Numbered from the stretch's first letter, positions 17,586 through 26,597 are shown. The stretch: 64,000 bases of DNA from FLUQ01 sp031550605 (GCA_031550605.1 JAVBOK010000070.1:1-64000), one strand, 5' to 3'. Notes: generated by a model not told the origin, from the letters alone. Program-made: numbers and translations.

Positions 17586-18274
17586 TATTCGAACGGCAGT
17601 TGCATGCGGGCCAGGGACTCGGACAGCCGGGCGGCTTTGGGCGCCTTGACGAAGGTCAGGATTTCCCCGGCCTGGCGTCCGCGCATGCCCGACAGAACTT
17701 TGACGGCGATTTTTTCGTCCAGGGTTTCCAGCACTTCAGCCGCCTGTTTGGCCTTCATGTTGGACAACACGTCCACCAGATGGCGGAATTTCGCGCTTTT
17801 GACCTCTTCGGCCTCTTTCAGCATCATCTGCAGGCGCGCTTCCAGCGTTTGCAGGCGTTCCAGGCGGGCATCCAGGTCTTTTTCCAGGGTGCGCAGGTCC
17901 TGTTCCTTACGGGCGATGTCTTCCTGACGGCGTTGCAGCGCTTCGCGGGTCATGTCCGCGCCGTTCTGGGGGGCGGCCTGGCCGGCCGTCGCCGTTCCCG
18001 GAGCGGCGGCAGGCGCGGTCTGTGCGGCAGGCGCGGCCTGGGCGGTGGCCGGGGACAGCAGGACTTTGCCGATATGCACGTCGCGCGCGGTCTGGCCCTG
18101 CGGTGCCGGAACCGTCTTCGGCCGCCCCGGGACAGGCGCCGTATCCTGCGCGGACAGGAACGGCTCCGCAATCATGCTGCCCAGCAGGCAGAGTTTGAGC
18201 AGCACGGCGCAGGCCAGGTAACGGCACAGCCTAGAGGGCCGGAGGCGCGAAGCGGAGTGTTGCGATGTCGTCAT
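17585..18274 (-). CDS. MotE-like flagellar protein (MgtE-N fold)
   Basis: The 229-residue protein starts with a membrane anchor (about residues 17-35) and a Pro/Ala-rich linker. A long coiled coil follows (REALQRRQEDIARKEQDLRTLEKDLDARLERLQ), and then an MgtE-N-like C-terminal domain (VLSNMKAKQAAEVLETLDEKIAVKVLSGMRGRQAGEIL). That architecture is the same as MotE, a periplasmic stator-associated chaperone described in epsilon-proteobacteria. The ATG at 18274 overlaps the end of fliJ by 44 bases; its ribosome site is weak and an upstream start at 18310 is possible. The fliJ neighbour supports a flagellar role. Confidence 0.7.
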   Translation of the reverse strand: MTTSQHSASRLRPSRLCRYLACAVLLKLCLLGSMIAEPFLSAQDTAPVPGRPKTVPAPQGQTARDVHIGKVLLSPATAQAAPAAQTAPAAAPGTATAGQAAPQNGADMTREALQRRQEDIARKEQDLRTLEKDLDARLERLQTLEARLQMMLKEAEEVKSAKFRHLVDVLSNMKAKQAAEVLETLDEKIAVKVLSGMRGRQAGEILTFVKAPKAARLSESLARMQLPFE

Positions 18275-18671
18275 AGTTTTTTTGTTCCCGGTGGTTTTCT
18301 GTGCGCGCATGGCGGTCCGCCTGGCGGGTCTTGAGCTTTTCCAGCAGTTTTTTGTCCTGCGCCCTCTGTGTCAGGTTCTGGCGGCAGCGGTCCACGTCTT
18401 CTTCCAGGGTGATCAGGTCTTTTACCGCTTGTTCCAGATCCTGCCCCAGGGCGGTGATGTACCCGGCGATCAGCCAGCGTTCCTGCGGTTCAAGCGACAC
18501 GGGCCTGGCCAGTTTTTCGCGTTGCTGCGCCAGAGCGGCAGCGCAGGCGTCGCGTTCACGCCGCCGCTTGTCGCGCGCGGCCTGGGCTCCGGCAAGGGCG
18601 AGCATCGCCTGCTCTTCCAGTTGCTGCCGGTACCGCAGTACCTGTTCCAGTGAAAAATGAAATGGAGCCAT
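18231..18671 (-). CDS. fliJ: Flagellar export protein FliJ
   Basis: FliJ is the cytosolic coiled-coil stalk of the flagellar type III export ATPase ring and escorts chaperones. The 146-residue sequence is almost wholly charged helix, with the family N-terminus (FHFSLEQVLRYRQQLEEQA). GAGGAA precedes the ATG. Unusually, it is not next to fliI, which is about 21 kb away; it pairs here with the MotE-like gene. Confidence 0.88.
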   Translation of the reverse strand: MAPFHFSLEQVLRYRQQLEEQAMLALAGAQAARDKRRRERDACAAALAQQREKLARPVSLEPQERWLIAGYITALGQDLEQAVKDLITLEEDVDRCRQNLTQRAQDKKLLEKLKTRQADRHARTENHREQKNYDDIATLRFAPPAL

Positions 18672-18743
18672 CTTTCCTCACGCCGGGGCGTCATGATGCC
18701 GCCGGTCGGGAAAGGGATAGCAAAGAGCGGGCCAAGTCGAAAA

Positions 18744-18770
18744 CAGCGGGAAGGCGATGCCTTCCCGCTG
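18744..18770 (-). terminator. Terminator of terC
   Basis: A 12-bp stem (18744-18755 with 18759-18770, CAGCGGGAAGGC) has a 3-base loop. On the minus strand it is followed by TTTTC. It lies five bases from the terC stop. Confidence 0.8.
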
Positions 18771-18774
18771 TCCG

Positions 18775-19716
18775 TCACTCTTTGGGAGCCGGAAACATGA
18801 CCGAACCGGCCACCCCGGCGCCCAGAACGCCCAGCACGATGGCCAGGCTGACCAGGGGCGGCACGTGGATGATCCCCGCCACGTCCAGCAGCATTTTTAT
18901 GCCGATGAAAGCAAGGACCGCGATCACCGATTTTTCCAGGTGGCAAAGGAAGCGGTTGGCCCCGGCCAGCAGGAAGTACAGGGAGCGCAAACCCAGAATG
19001 GCGAAAATGTTCGACGTGTAGATCAGGAAGGGGTCGCGGGTGATGGCGATGACCGCCGGCACGCTGTCAAAGGCGAACATGACGTCGGCTATTTCAATGA
19101 CCACCAGGCACAGGAACAGGGGGGTGCAATGCAGCAGCCCCTTGACTTTGACGAAAAAGTTGTGCCCGTCAAGCTGGGGATGCACCAGAAAGAACTTTCG
19201 GGTCAGCCGCACGCTCCAGTGGTCGCTGTAGTCGACGATGACCTTGTGCTCCTGCCGGCTGTTCTGCCACATTTTCCAGGCTGACCAGAGCACGAAAATG
19301 CCGAAGGCGGTCAGCGCCCACTTGCCCAGAAGCGCAAGGAACGATGTGCCCGCGGCCACAAAGATAAGGCGCATGACAACGGCGCCGATGATGCCGTAAT
19401 ACAGCACCCTGTGCTGCAATTCATCACGGATGGAAAACGCCGAGAAAATGGCGATGAACACGAAAAGATTGTCCACGGAAAGGGCTTTTTCCAGGTAATA
19501 TCCGGCCAGGAACAGAGACGTCTGGTCCATGCCGTGGGTAATCCCCACATACACGGCGAAACCCAGAGACAATGCTTCCCACAGGATGCAGCGGATTCCG
19601 GCCTCGCGTATGGAAATGGGTTTGTCTTCCTTGTGCGAGTGCAGATCAACAGCCAGACAGACGACGATAAGTACGGCAAAAGCCAGAACGTTCCACCAGG
19701 AATAATGGCCGATCAT
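18775..19716 (-). CDS. TerC/Alx family integral membrane protein
   Basis: This 313-residue inner-membrane protein has about nine helices. The two diagnostic TerC blocks are present: YYLEKALSVDNLFVF and FAFDSVPAVIAITRDPFLIYTSNIFAILGLRSLYF, whose acidic residues are thought to bind metal ions. Members export manganese or assist secreted metalloproteins, and some give tellurite resistance. The sequence does not show which applies. The ATG has AGGAG 12 bases upstream. I found no yybP-ykoY (Mn) riboswitch in the short leader. Confidence 0.9.
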   Translation of the reverse strand: MIGHYSWWNVLAFAVLIVVCLAVDLHSHKEDKPISIREAGIRCILWEALSLGFAVYVGITHGMDQTSLFLAGYYLEKALSVDNLFVFIAIFSAFSIRDELQHRVLYYGIIGAVVMRLIFVAAGTSFLALLGKWALTAFGIFVLWSAWKMWQNSRQEHKVIVDYSDHWSVRLTRKFFLVHPQLDGHNFFVKVKGLLHCTPLFLCLVVIEIADVMFAFDSVPAVIAITRDPFLIYTSNIFAILGLRSLYFLLAGANRFLCHLEKSVIAVLAFIGIKMLLDVAGIIHVPPLVSLAIVLGVLGAGVAGSVMFPAPKE

Positions 19717-19754
19717 GTGGGTATGTTTCTCCTGTTTTGCCCGCCAGAAAAGAC

Positions 19755-19781
19755 GGGGCTATGGCAGCCAATCATAGCCCC
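19755..19781 (-). terminator. Terminator of the TRAP/opine dehydrogenase operon
   Basis: GGGGCTATG (19755-19763) pairs perfectly with CATAGCCCC (19773-19781). GTCTTTTC follows on the minus strand. Confidence 0.75.
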
Positions 19782-19832
19782 ATATCAGGTCTTGGCGGCA
19801 AGAGCAAAGGGTTTATCGTTTTCCTGATGCGT

Positions 19833-20915
19833 TCAGCCCTCTGCCACAAAGAGAAGCAGGTCTTCCTTCGTCATGCCGGACAGTCCGAGATTGGCCAGAT
19901 TGCGGCCTTCCGTGCGGTAGTCCCGCGTATGCATGACAGACGTCAGGCAGATGACCGCGTCCATGGCCGGGGTGGGCACGCCGGCCAGTTTCCCCAGTTC
20001 GGAAAGCGGCACCAGGCTCATGGGCACGTCTTCCGTCAGATAGCGGGCGTAGGGGTCGCTCGCGGCCCCGATATCCCGATAGGCGGTCTGTTTTTGCACG
20101 GCGGCGTACAAAGGCGAGTCGTCGGGCAGATCCTCGCCGTACACACTGTTCAGCCATTCCACGGTGGTCAGGGTTTTTACGCCCAGGGCGGCGGCCACGG
20201 CAACGCGTTCCTTGTCAATTTCTTCCAGTACGGTGGCGACGCATGGGGATATGCCATCGATATAGTGGCGGAATTTTTCCTTGCATTCGATCCGGGCAAT
20301 ATTCAGCAGGGTCGGGGCCGGGTGGAAGATGGCCCCGATATTCAGAAAGCCCGTTTCCAGCACGTTGCGCGCGGCCGTGAACTGGGGATAGAAGTCCTTG
20401 AGCAGGGCCAGTGCCTCGCTTGTTTTGCGGGCGGGTATGGCGGCCAGGGCCATGGTGTTTTTGACCCTGTAGATGGTGCCTTCGGCCGGGCCGGTGCGGC
20501 GGCACGCGTAAATCAGGGACTGCGCTTCCGCCACGATGAAGTTCGTTCCTCCCGCCCTGCGGGCCGTGTTGTAGAACTCGACAGCGCCGCCGGTCCGGCC
20601 GGGGTTCAGCACCACGACCTGCCCTTCGCGGAGGTGCGGCCCGCACAGTTGGGCCAGTTCCCGGTGGGCAAAGGCGGGGGTCACCACCATCAGCAGCGTG
20701 CAGCCGGCGATGGCTTCCTCAAGATTCGAGGATACCGTGGCGAACCGGGCGAAACCGTCGCCGCCGGCGCCTTTCAGGTCAACGCCGCCTTTCTCCCTTA
20801 TGGGGGCGATGGCGCTGTCCCATTTGTCGTACAGCGTGACCTCCGCGCCGTTCAGGGCCATGTATGCGCCAATGCAGATGCCGCCGTTTCCCGCTCCGAT
20901 GATTGCCGTGCGCAT
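19833..20915 (-). CDS. NAD(P)-dependent opine/octopine dehydrogenase family protein
   Basis: This 360-residue enzyme has an N-terminal Rossmann domain (AIIGAGNGGICIGAYMALNG) and the all-helical C-terminal domain of octopine/nopaline dehydrogenases (ETGFLNIGAIFHPAPTLLN; the His of this motif is the catalytic candidate). Family enzymes interconvert an amino acid plus 2-oxoacid with an opine, NAD(P)H-dependently. It follows the TRAP permease by 4 bases and is the last gene of that operon, which suggests it acts on the imported solute. Ketopantoate-reductase-like alternatives are less likely. Confidence 0.8.
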   Translation of the reverse strand: MRTAIIGAGNGGICIGAYMALNGAEVTLYDKWDSAIAPIREKGGVDLKGAGGDGFARFATVSSNLEEAIAGCTLLMVVTPAFAHRELAQLCGPHLREGQVVVLNPGRTGGAVEFYNTARRAGGTNFIVAEAQSLIYACRRTGPAEGTIYRVKNTMALAAIPARKTSEALALLKDFYPQFTAARNVLETGFLNIGAIFHPAPTLLNIARIECKEKFRHYIDGISPCVATVLEEIDKERVAVAAALGVKTLTTVEWLNSVYGEDLPDDSPLYAAVQKQTAYRDIGAASDPYARYLTEDVPMSLVPLSELGKLAGVPTPAMDAVICLTSVMHTRDYRTEGRNLANLGLSGMTKEDLLLFVAEG

Positions 20916-20919
20916 GATG

Positions 20920-22881
20920 CTATACCGTCCTGTGCAGTTTCTTTTTTTCGAAATACGCTGTAGCCAGAACCCCGGCGAAAAGCGCCGCGCCGATGCTGTC
21001 CGTCAAGGCCCCGGGAATGATAAGGACAAGGGCCGCGACCGCCAGGATGGCGCGTTGCCACAGATGCAGGGGCAGCAACAGATAGCCTTCCAGGGCCGCG
21101 GCCAGGGCGACGATGCCCAGCGTGGCCGTCAGGGCGATAAAGACAGCGTGCTGCACGGTGGTGCCGAGCAGCAGCAGGCTGGGGTCCAGCACGAAGATGA
21201 AGGGCAGGATAAAGGCGGACAGGGCCAGTTTCAGGCCCTGCAGCGCCGTCCGCGTGGGATCGGCCCCCGCGATGGATGCCGCCAGATAGGAACTGAGCGC
21301 CACGGGCGGCGTTACCGAGGCCATGCAGCCGTAGTAGAATATGAAGAAATGCGCGGCCACGATGTGGATGTTGAGTTTGACCAGGCCCGGCGCGACCATT
21401 GCCCCCAGGATAATGTACAGGGCGGTGGTGGGCATGCCCATCCCCATGATGATGCAGGCGATCATGGTCAGAACCAGGGCGGGGTACAGGCTGCCCTTGG
21501 CCAGCAGCATGACCAGGTCGGCGAATTTCAGCCCCAGGCCGGTCAGGGTGACCACGCCCACGATCAGACCGGCCACCGCGCAGGCGGCCACGATGCTCAG
21601 CGCGCCCTGCGCTCCGGAAACCAGCGCGGCCCACAGTTTTTTCGGGGTAAGCCACGTTTTGCGGCTGAAAAAGCTGGCCACGCAGACAAAACCCACGGCC
21701 GCCACGGACGCCTTGATGGGCGAATAGCCCGCCACCAGCATGTACAGAATGCTGAGCGGGGCAAGCAGCAGGAACGCGCCGTCCTTGACCACCTGCCGGA
21801 TGCTGGGCAGTGCTTCGGGGGGCAGGCCTTTCAGGTTCATCTTGGCCGCTTCCATGTCCACCATGACGAACACGGAAACGTAATACAGCACGGCGGGAAC
21901 AGCCGCGCAGACAATCAGCTGCCCGTAGGGGATGCCTGTCATTTCCGCCATGATGAAGGCCGCCGCGCCCATGATCGGGGGCATGATCTGGCCGCCGGTG
22001 GAAGCGGCAGCTTCCACTCCGCCGGCAAAGGCCGGGCGGTACCCGACGCTTTTCATCAGGGGGATTGTGAAAACCCCCGTGCCGGCCACGTTGGCGAAAG
22101 AGCTGCCGGAAATGGTGCCCATCAGGCCGCTGGCGATGACCGCCGCCTTGGCCGGGCCGCCTCTGTACCGGCCCGTCACGGCGAAAGCCAGATCGATGAA
22201 CGACTTGCCGCCCCCCGTTTCCGTCAGGAACGAACCCAGCAGGATGAAGATGAACACATAGGTGGCGGTGACGTAGATGGAAACGCCGTAAATGCCTTCG
22301 CTGGTCAGGAACATGTGCTCAATGACGCGGGAGAACGAATAGCGCCTGTGCCCCAGCGCGCCGGGGATCAGGTGCCCGTACAGGGCATAGAGCAGAAAGA
22401 CCACGGCCACGATGACCAGGGGCCAGCCCATGGTGCGGCGCGTGGCTTCAAGCACCAGCAGGATGGTGATGCTGCCCAGCACGATGTCGAACGTCGTGGG
22501 ATCGCCGGCCCGGAAGACGATGTTCATATAGTCGAAGACCAGAAAGGCGCCGATGGCAAGGCTCAGAATGATGGCGATATAGTCGTACCAGGCAACGCCG
22601 CGTTCGCCGCCGCGTTTCGCCGTGCCGGGATAGATGAAATAGGTCAGGGCCAGAGCCAGGGCCAGGTGAATGGCCCGGTGCTGGAACTGCGGCGGCATGT
22701 ACAATGCGGACGTGAACAGATGATAGACCGACATCAGAGCGGCCATGGCCGCGCAGACCAGGGCGGCCGTTCCCCCAAGCCTGCGCTTGGTCGATTCGCT
22801 TTTTTCCTGGTGCTCCGGATTGTCCGGGCCGGAAGACGCGGTTTGGGGTTGTTCCTGTGTCGCCTGTTTGTCGTCGGTCAT
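20920..22881 (-). CDS. TRAP transporter permease, fused 4TM/12TM subunits (TAXI type)
   Basis: The 653-residue inner-membrane protein joins the small (DctQ-like) and large (DctM-like) subunits in one chain, as is usual for TAXI-associated TRAP systems. Conserved large-subunit blocks are GLMGTISGSSFANVAGTGVFTIPLMKSVGYRP and GGQIMPPIMGAAAFIMAE, and GCMASVTPPVALSSYLAA. About 17 or more helices are visible. AAGGAG precedes the ATG. Transport would be driven by an ion gradient, with the solute delivered by the TAXI receptor encoded two genes upstream. Confidence 0.93.
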   Translation of the reverse strand: MTDDKQATQEQPQTASSGPDNPEHQEKSESTKRRLGGTAALVCAAMAALMSVYHLFTSALYMPPQFQHRAIHLALALALTYFIYPGTAKRGGERGVAWYDYIAIILSLAIGAFLVFDYMNIVFRAGDPTTFDIVLGSITILLVLEATRRTMGWPLVIVAVVFLLYALYGHLIPGALGHRRYSFSRVIEHMFLTSEGIYGVSIYVTATYVFIFILLGSFLTETGGGKSFIDLAFAVTGRYRGGPAKAAVIASGLMGTISGSSFANVAGTGVFTIPLMKSVGYRPAFAGGVEAAASTGGQIMPPIMGAAAFIMAEMTGIPYGQLIVCAAVPAVLYYVSVFVMVDMEAAKMNLKGLPPEALPSIRQVVKDGAFLLLAPLSILYMLVAGYSPIKASVAAVGFVCVASFFSRKTWLTPKKLWAALVSGAQGALSIVAACAVAGLIVGVVTLTGLGLKFADLVMLLAKGSLYPALVLTMIACIIMGMGMPTTALYIILGAMVAPGLVKLNIHIVAAHFFIFYYGCMASVTPPVALSSYLAASIAGADPTRTALQGLKLALSAFILPFIFVLDPSLLLLGTTVQHAVFIALTATLGIVALAAALEGYLLLPLHLWQRAILAVAALVLIIPGALTDSIGAALFAGVLATAYFEKKKLHRTV

Positions 22882-22892
22882 TCCTCGCTCCT

Positions 22893-23420
22893 TTAAAAAA
22901 ACATCCGCGCAAGGCGCGTAAAGCCGTTTTCACGCCGCACCGTTATGGTAACGCGTTTGCCGTCCCGCACATGGTCGGCCAGAAGGATACGCAACGGTTC
23001 GCCCCCGGCTCCGCCCGGATGCGGACCCAGCAGCAGTTCGGGGTTGTTGATGCGGGACACCCTGAACGGAAGGGATCCCATGGTCCTGTTGATGCCCGTG
23101 ATGACCATGAAGCCGTCCTCAACCCGGTACGGTTCGCCGAAGGTGGACGGAACCCCCCAGCCGAGATCCTGAAATCTGGTGGATTCGAGGACGATCGCCC
23201 CCGCATCCGCGACGCGGTAATTTTCGTACACCGGCGTCAGGTGGACCGAATGCCGGATGAGGGTCGAAAAAGGAAACCCTTTTTCGACCCCTGTCCGGAA
23301 CAGAACGCGCGCATCGGGGTATGATACGAGCTCCAGATACAGCCCGGATCCCCCCAGGCCGCCGGCAGCGGCCAGCAGCGCGAAGAGGGCCGCGCCGATC
23401 CACAGCGCGGGCGCGCGCAT
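22893..23420 (-). CDS. DUF1850 domain protein of TAXI-TRAP operons
   Basis: The 175-residue protein has one N-terminal hydrophobic segment (about residues 5-25) and an extracytoplasmic domain with FSTLIRHSVHLTPVYENYRV. This domain (DUF1850) is found almost only between TAXI receptor and fused TRAP permease genes. Its function is unknown; an accessory role at the permease is inferred. It lies 9 bases after the receptor gene and 11 before the permease. Confidence 0.85.
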   Translation of the reverse strand: MRAPALWIGAALFALLAAAGGLGGSGLYLELVSYPDARVLFRTGVEKGFPFSTLIRHSVHLTPVYENYRVADAGAIVLESTRFQDLGWGVPSTFGEPYRVEDGFMVITGINRTMGSLPFRVSRINNPELLLGPHPGGAGGEPLRILLADHVRDGKRVTITVRRENGFTRLARMFF

Positions 23421-23429
23421 GCCGCGATC

Positions 23430-24401
23430 CTACTTCTTCATGTACGGGGTGACGTCGATGCCCTTTTCCTTGTAGAATTTGGCTGCGCCGGGATGCAACG
23501 GAACGGACATGGCCGTCAGCGCGGTCTTGAGCGACATGGTTTTGGCCTGGGCGTGCGAATCCGCGATGACGGGCATGTGGTCGAAAACCGCCTTGAGCAT
23601 CGTGTAGACCAGGTCGTCGCTCAGCTTTTCGGAAACGGACCACAGGGCCGGGCTGCCCGCGGCGTCGACCGCCGTGTCCACGGAACGGTAGGTGCCCGCG
23701 GGGATCGGATACACCGCAAGATAGGGGCGGTCTTTAAGCAGTACGGGGATTTTGTCCTTTTCCAGCGGCAGCAGGGAAATGTCCAGCAGCGTCGAGGCAT
23801 CCATGACCGCGGACGTGGGAATGCCCGCGCCCAGCACGGCGCAGTCTATGATGCGGTCTTTCAGGGCGGTGATCGCTTCGCCGAAATTCAGATACTGGGG
23901 AGAAATGTCCTTGTACGTCAGGCCGTGCGCGTCCAGGATCATTTTCGCGGTGCGTTCCGTGCCGCTGCCGGGGGCGCCCACGGCCACTTTTTTGCCTTTC
24001 AGATCGTACATGGTCCTGATGCCCGAGTTCTTCAGCACCACGAACTGGAAAATTTCGGGATACAGGGACATGACCCCGCGTATGCCGGTCACTGCCTTGC
24101 CCTCAAAGGGCGGTTCCCCGGCATAGCCGCCGTAGGTGGAGTTCGAGGCCCCCATCATCATTTCCACTTCGCCGGCCCGCATCATCTTCATGTTGGCCAC
24201 GCTGGCGCCGGTGGCTTCGGCGGTGACTTCAACGCCGGGAACATGCTTGGTGATAACCGAAGCGATGGCCGAGCCGATGGGATAGTAGGTGCCGGACGTC
24301 CCTCCGGTGGCGAAGGAAAGGCGTTCGGCCGCGACGGCAGACGCTACGCCGCCGATCAACATCACAGCCGCGCAGAACAGGATGGTACTTGCTTTTTTCA
24401 C
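23430..24401 (-). CDS. TAXI family TRAP transporter solute-binding protein
   Basis: The 323-residue periplasmic receptor has a signal peptide (cut near SAVAA-ERL) and the TAXI hallmarks: FATGGTSGTYYPIGSAIA, VEVTAEATGASVANM, and KKVAVGAPGSGTERTA. The start is GTG at 24401, with AGGAG 7 bases upstream. It is the first gene of a four-gene operon. Known TAXI receptors bind glutamate, glutamine or similar acids; the substrate here is not known. Confidence 0.92.
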   Translation of the reverse strand: MKKASTILFCAAVMLIGGVASAVAAERLSFATGGTSGTYYPIGSAIASVITKHVPGVEVTAEATGASVANMKMMRAGEVEMMMGASNSTYGGYAGEPPFEGKAVTGIRGVMSLYPEIFQFVVLKNSGIRTMYDLKGKKVAVGAPGSGTERTAKMILDAHGLTYKDISPQYLNFGEAITALKDRIIDCAVLGAGIPTSAVMDASTLLDISLLPLEKDKIPVLLKDRPYLAVYPIPAGTYRSVDTAVDAAGSPALWSVSEKLSDDLVYTMLKAVFDHMPVIADSHAQAKTMSLKTALTAMSVPLHPGAAKFYKEKGIDVTPYMKK

Positions 24402-24827
24402 GCGATTTTCTCCTGGCTTTGGTTAACGTTTCCCGTTTTTCTTCCTTTAGCAACGCAGGGTTTGTCAAGCGCTTGTTGCGGTTTTCCGTTGTTTTCCCTG
24501 CCGCGACGCCGGTCCGGGGCAGCTTCATGGCGAAGGGCGCGAAACAGTTGCCGACAGCGCACCCCGGTGGCATCATGCGACGGTGTTCCGCGAGGATCAG
24601 GCGGCGCGGAAAAATTGCGGCAGTTTGCCGCACAGCAGCGCGGCGATCCAGACCAGGACGGAACCCGGAAGGACATGGACCGGAACAGCCGTCCGGCAGG
24701 TGGAAAGCGAATGCACCAGATGGCCGGGCGCGGGCCGACCATGGTTCGGATCCGGAAGGAACCGGTCCGGCTGGCGGCCGCGCTCAACGCGAAGAATTCG
24801 CCGAGGCCCGGCAAGGGCACGGCAGCC
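24402..24827. other. Spacer with possible gene relic
   Basis: This 426-base stretch lies between the TAXI operon promoter side and rarD. The first ~70 bases should hold the operon promoter. The rest (24560-24820) is GC-rich and open in more than one frame but lacks ribosome sites, recognisable motifs and a consistent reading frame. It may be a decayed gene; nothing firm can be said. Confidence 0.4.
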
Positions 24828-25748
24828 TCACGACGGCGCGTCGCCGGGTGCCGCCTTGCCGCGTTTGCGCAGGCCGTCCGCCGTATACAGGGCCAGGGCG
24901 GTCCATACCGCGGCGAACGACACCGCCAGCGCGGGGGTGAGCGGTTCCTGAAAGACGAAAATACCGAACAGGAAAGAACAGCTGGGCGAGATATACAGAA
25001 TGATGCCCAGGGTGGTGAAGGGCAGATGCCGCGCCCCGTATGCGAACAGGATAAGCGGCACGGAAGTGACGAAACCGGTGCCTGTAAGCAGCAGGGTCTT
25101 TGCCGTGTCCGTCCCCCAGACCGGTTCGGCGCCGCCGCCGGAAGCCCAGGCGATATAGGCCAGGGCAAAAGGTGCCATCAGCAGTGTTTCGAGGGCCAGG
25201 CCCGGCAGCGATTCAACCAGGATCAACTTGCGCAGCAGCCCGTAGACGGTGAAGAGCGTGGCCAGCCCCAGGCCGACCCAGGGGAATGCCCCGGCCATCA
25301 CAATCTGGGCGCCCACCCCGGCGACGGCGATGGCGATGGCCAGCCAGCGCGCCGGGCTGGGCCTGTCCTTGAACAGGATCACGCCCAGTCCGATGGTCAT
25401 CAGCGGGTTGATGTAATAGCCCAGACTTGTTTCCAGCACCTTGCCGTTGTTGACTGCCCAGATGAACAACAGCCAGTTGGCGCACAGAAAAAGACTGCTG
25501 GCAAACAACCCGCGCAGGGTGCGGAAATCGCGGGCCGCCCTGACCACTTCCTTCAGGCGCCGGGTAGCGACTGCAAGCGGCAGCAGGAACACGCAGGACC
25601 AGACGATGCGATGGCACAGGATCAGGTCCGGCGGCACGTCCCGCAGCAGGTACCAGTACAGCGGCAGCGTTCCCCAGAAGCAGGATGAACCCAGAGCGGC
25701 CCAGAAGCCCGGGTTGGCTTGAACGGAAGCGGATACTCGGACGGACAT
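24828..25748 (-). CDS. rarD: RarD/EamA family transporter
   Basis: This 306-residue inner-membrane protein has ten predicted helices (two EamA repeats). The RarD-specific segments NWLLFIWAVNNGKVLETSLGYYINPL and QIVMAGAFPWVGLGLATLFTVYGLLRK are well conserved. The family is a branch of the drug/metabolite transporters; RarD was named from chloramphenicol sensitivity, but its true substrate is not established. No operon partner is seen; an 18-bp hairpin lies in the spacer upstream. Confidence 0.9.
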   Translation of the reverse strand: MSVRVSASVQANPGFWAALGSSCFWGTLPLYWYLLRDVPPDLILCHRIVWSCVFLLPLAVATRRLKEVVRAARDFRTLRGLFASSLFLCANWLLFIWAVNNGKVLETSLGYYINPLMTIGLGVILFKDRPSPARWLAIAIAVAGVGAQIVMAGAFPWVGLGLATLFTVYGLLRKLILVESLPGLALETLLMAPFALAYIAWASGGGAEPVWGTDTAKTLLLTGTGFVTSVPLILFAYGARHLPFTTLGIILYISPSCSFLFGIFVFQEPLTPALAVSFAAVWTALALYTADGLRKRGKAAPGDAPS

Positions 25749-25764
25749 GGCGGTCGCCTTGCGG

Positions 25765-25808
25765 CCAGAGCCCTGTCCGGCGTAAAACCGCGCCGGACAG
25801 GGCTCTGG
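25765..25808. terminator. 18-bp hairpin between the SLOG gene and rarD
   Basis: A perfect 18-bp stem (25765-25782 with 25791-25808, CCAGAGCCCTGTCCGGCG) has an 8-base loop. It sits downstream of the SLOG-fold gene on the minus strand. No T-tract follows. Confidence 0.6.
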
Positions 25809-25826
25809 ATCGCGTGCATGCGGTTG

Positions 25827-26387
25827 TCAGGTATTCTGGGTAAAAGAACGGGCGAACAAGGTTTCCACGGCGGCGCGGCCGTTTTCCTCCAGGAACCGGG
25901 TCCCGGTGGCGGTGAACAGCCGGTGGCCGATCACGGGGGCCGCTTCCGGCTCCCAAAGGTTGTTGTCCCAGCGGAACCAGCCGTTCCGCGTCTGGTCGAA
26001 CACATACAGGGGCTTGTTGCATATTTTGGCGAATTCCGCCCCCCAGCCGGTACCGCCGCGCACGGTGCCGTCTTCCAGAATGGAGCCGACCACGTACACC
26101 TCGTATCCGCTGCTGACCTGCCAGCAGATGGACTGCAGCACTTTGCGGAAAATGGGGGCGCGCGTGTATTCCCGGCGCAGCAGTTTGGAAACGTAGCTTA
26201 AGCTGACGTCCTTCAAGGCCAGTTCGTCGTTGGTCAGGACCCTGATGCCCCGGTTGCGTTCCGTCTGGTGGCCGTCAAAGCTGAAGTTGACTTCCTGGAT
26301 GCCGCATTTTTCGGCCTGGGCGCCGAAGAATGCTTCGGTTCCGGGCGCGCCGCCGCTGAACAGGGTACAGTCGCGAGAAGCAAGCAT
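25827..26387 (-). CDS. SLOG superfamily (YpsA/LOG-like) Rossmann-fold protein
   Basis: The 186-residue protein has the SLOG nucleotide-binding pattern. The N-terminal FSGGAPGTEAFFGAQAEKCG supplies the GG-x-G-T/A-E turn. The C-terminal GTVRGGTGWGAEFAKICNKPLYVFDQ is the GGTGW segment followed by the strand with a conserved acidic residue. SLOG proteins bind or cleave nucleotides and derivatives. Stand-alone members have unknown roles, while others act as sensors in conflict systems; no such partner is encoded here. GGAGGA precedes the ATG at 26387. Confidence 0.75.
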   Translation of the reverse strand: MLASRDCTLFSGGAPGTEAFFGAQAEKCGIQEVNFSFDGHQTERNRGIRVLTNDELALKDVSLSYVSKLLRREYTRAPIFRKVLQSICWQVSSGYEVYVVGSILEDGTVRGGTGWGAEFAKICNKPLYVFDQTRNGWFRWDNNLWEPEAAPVIGHRLFTATGTRFLEENGRAAVETLFARSFTQNT

Positions 26388-26597
26388 GATTCCTCCGGTC
26401 CGTCCGCTGATCATGGACGGACAAAGCTGATGTGGCGGCAGCATAGCCAAGTCGCGGGATTTTGTATAGGAGATGCCGCAAAAATTGCCGCAATCAATGC
26501 ATCCGGATCAATTTTATTTTAAAATACCGCAGGATACGTAAAAACGAAAAGACAGGAATCTGCCTTTTCTCCCCCGCGCGCGCCGCTGTCCGGCCAG

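Noticed and set aside
19717..19832. A manganese (yybP-ykoY) riboswitch before terC
   Set aside because: The only structure is a simple stem that fits the terminator of the upstream operon; conserved riboswitch loops are missing.
24398..25168. A 256-residue minus-strand frame partly overlapping rarD
   Set aside because: It overlaps rarD out of phase and is Arg/Pro/Ser-rich. The non-overlapping part may be a gene relic, but no family could be recognised.
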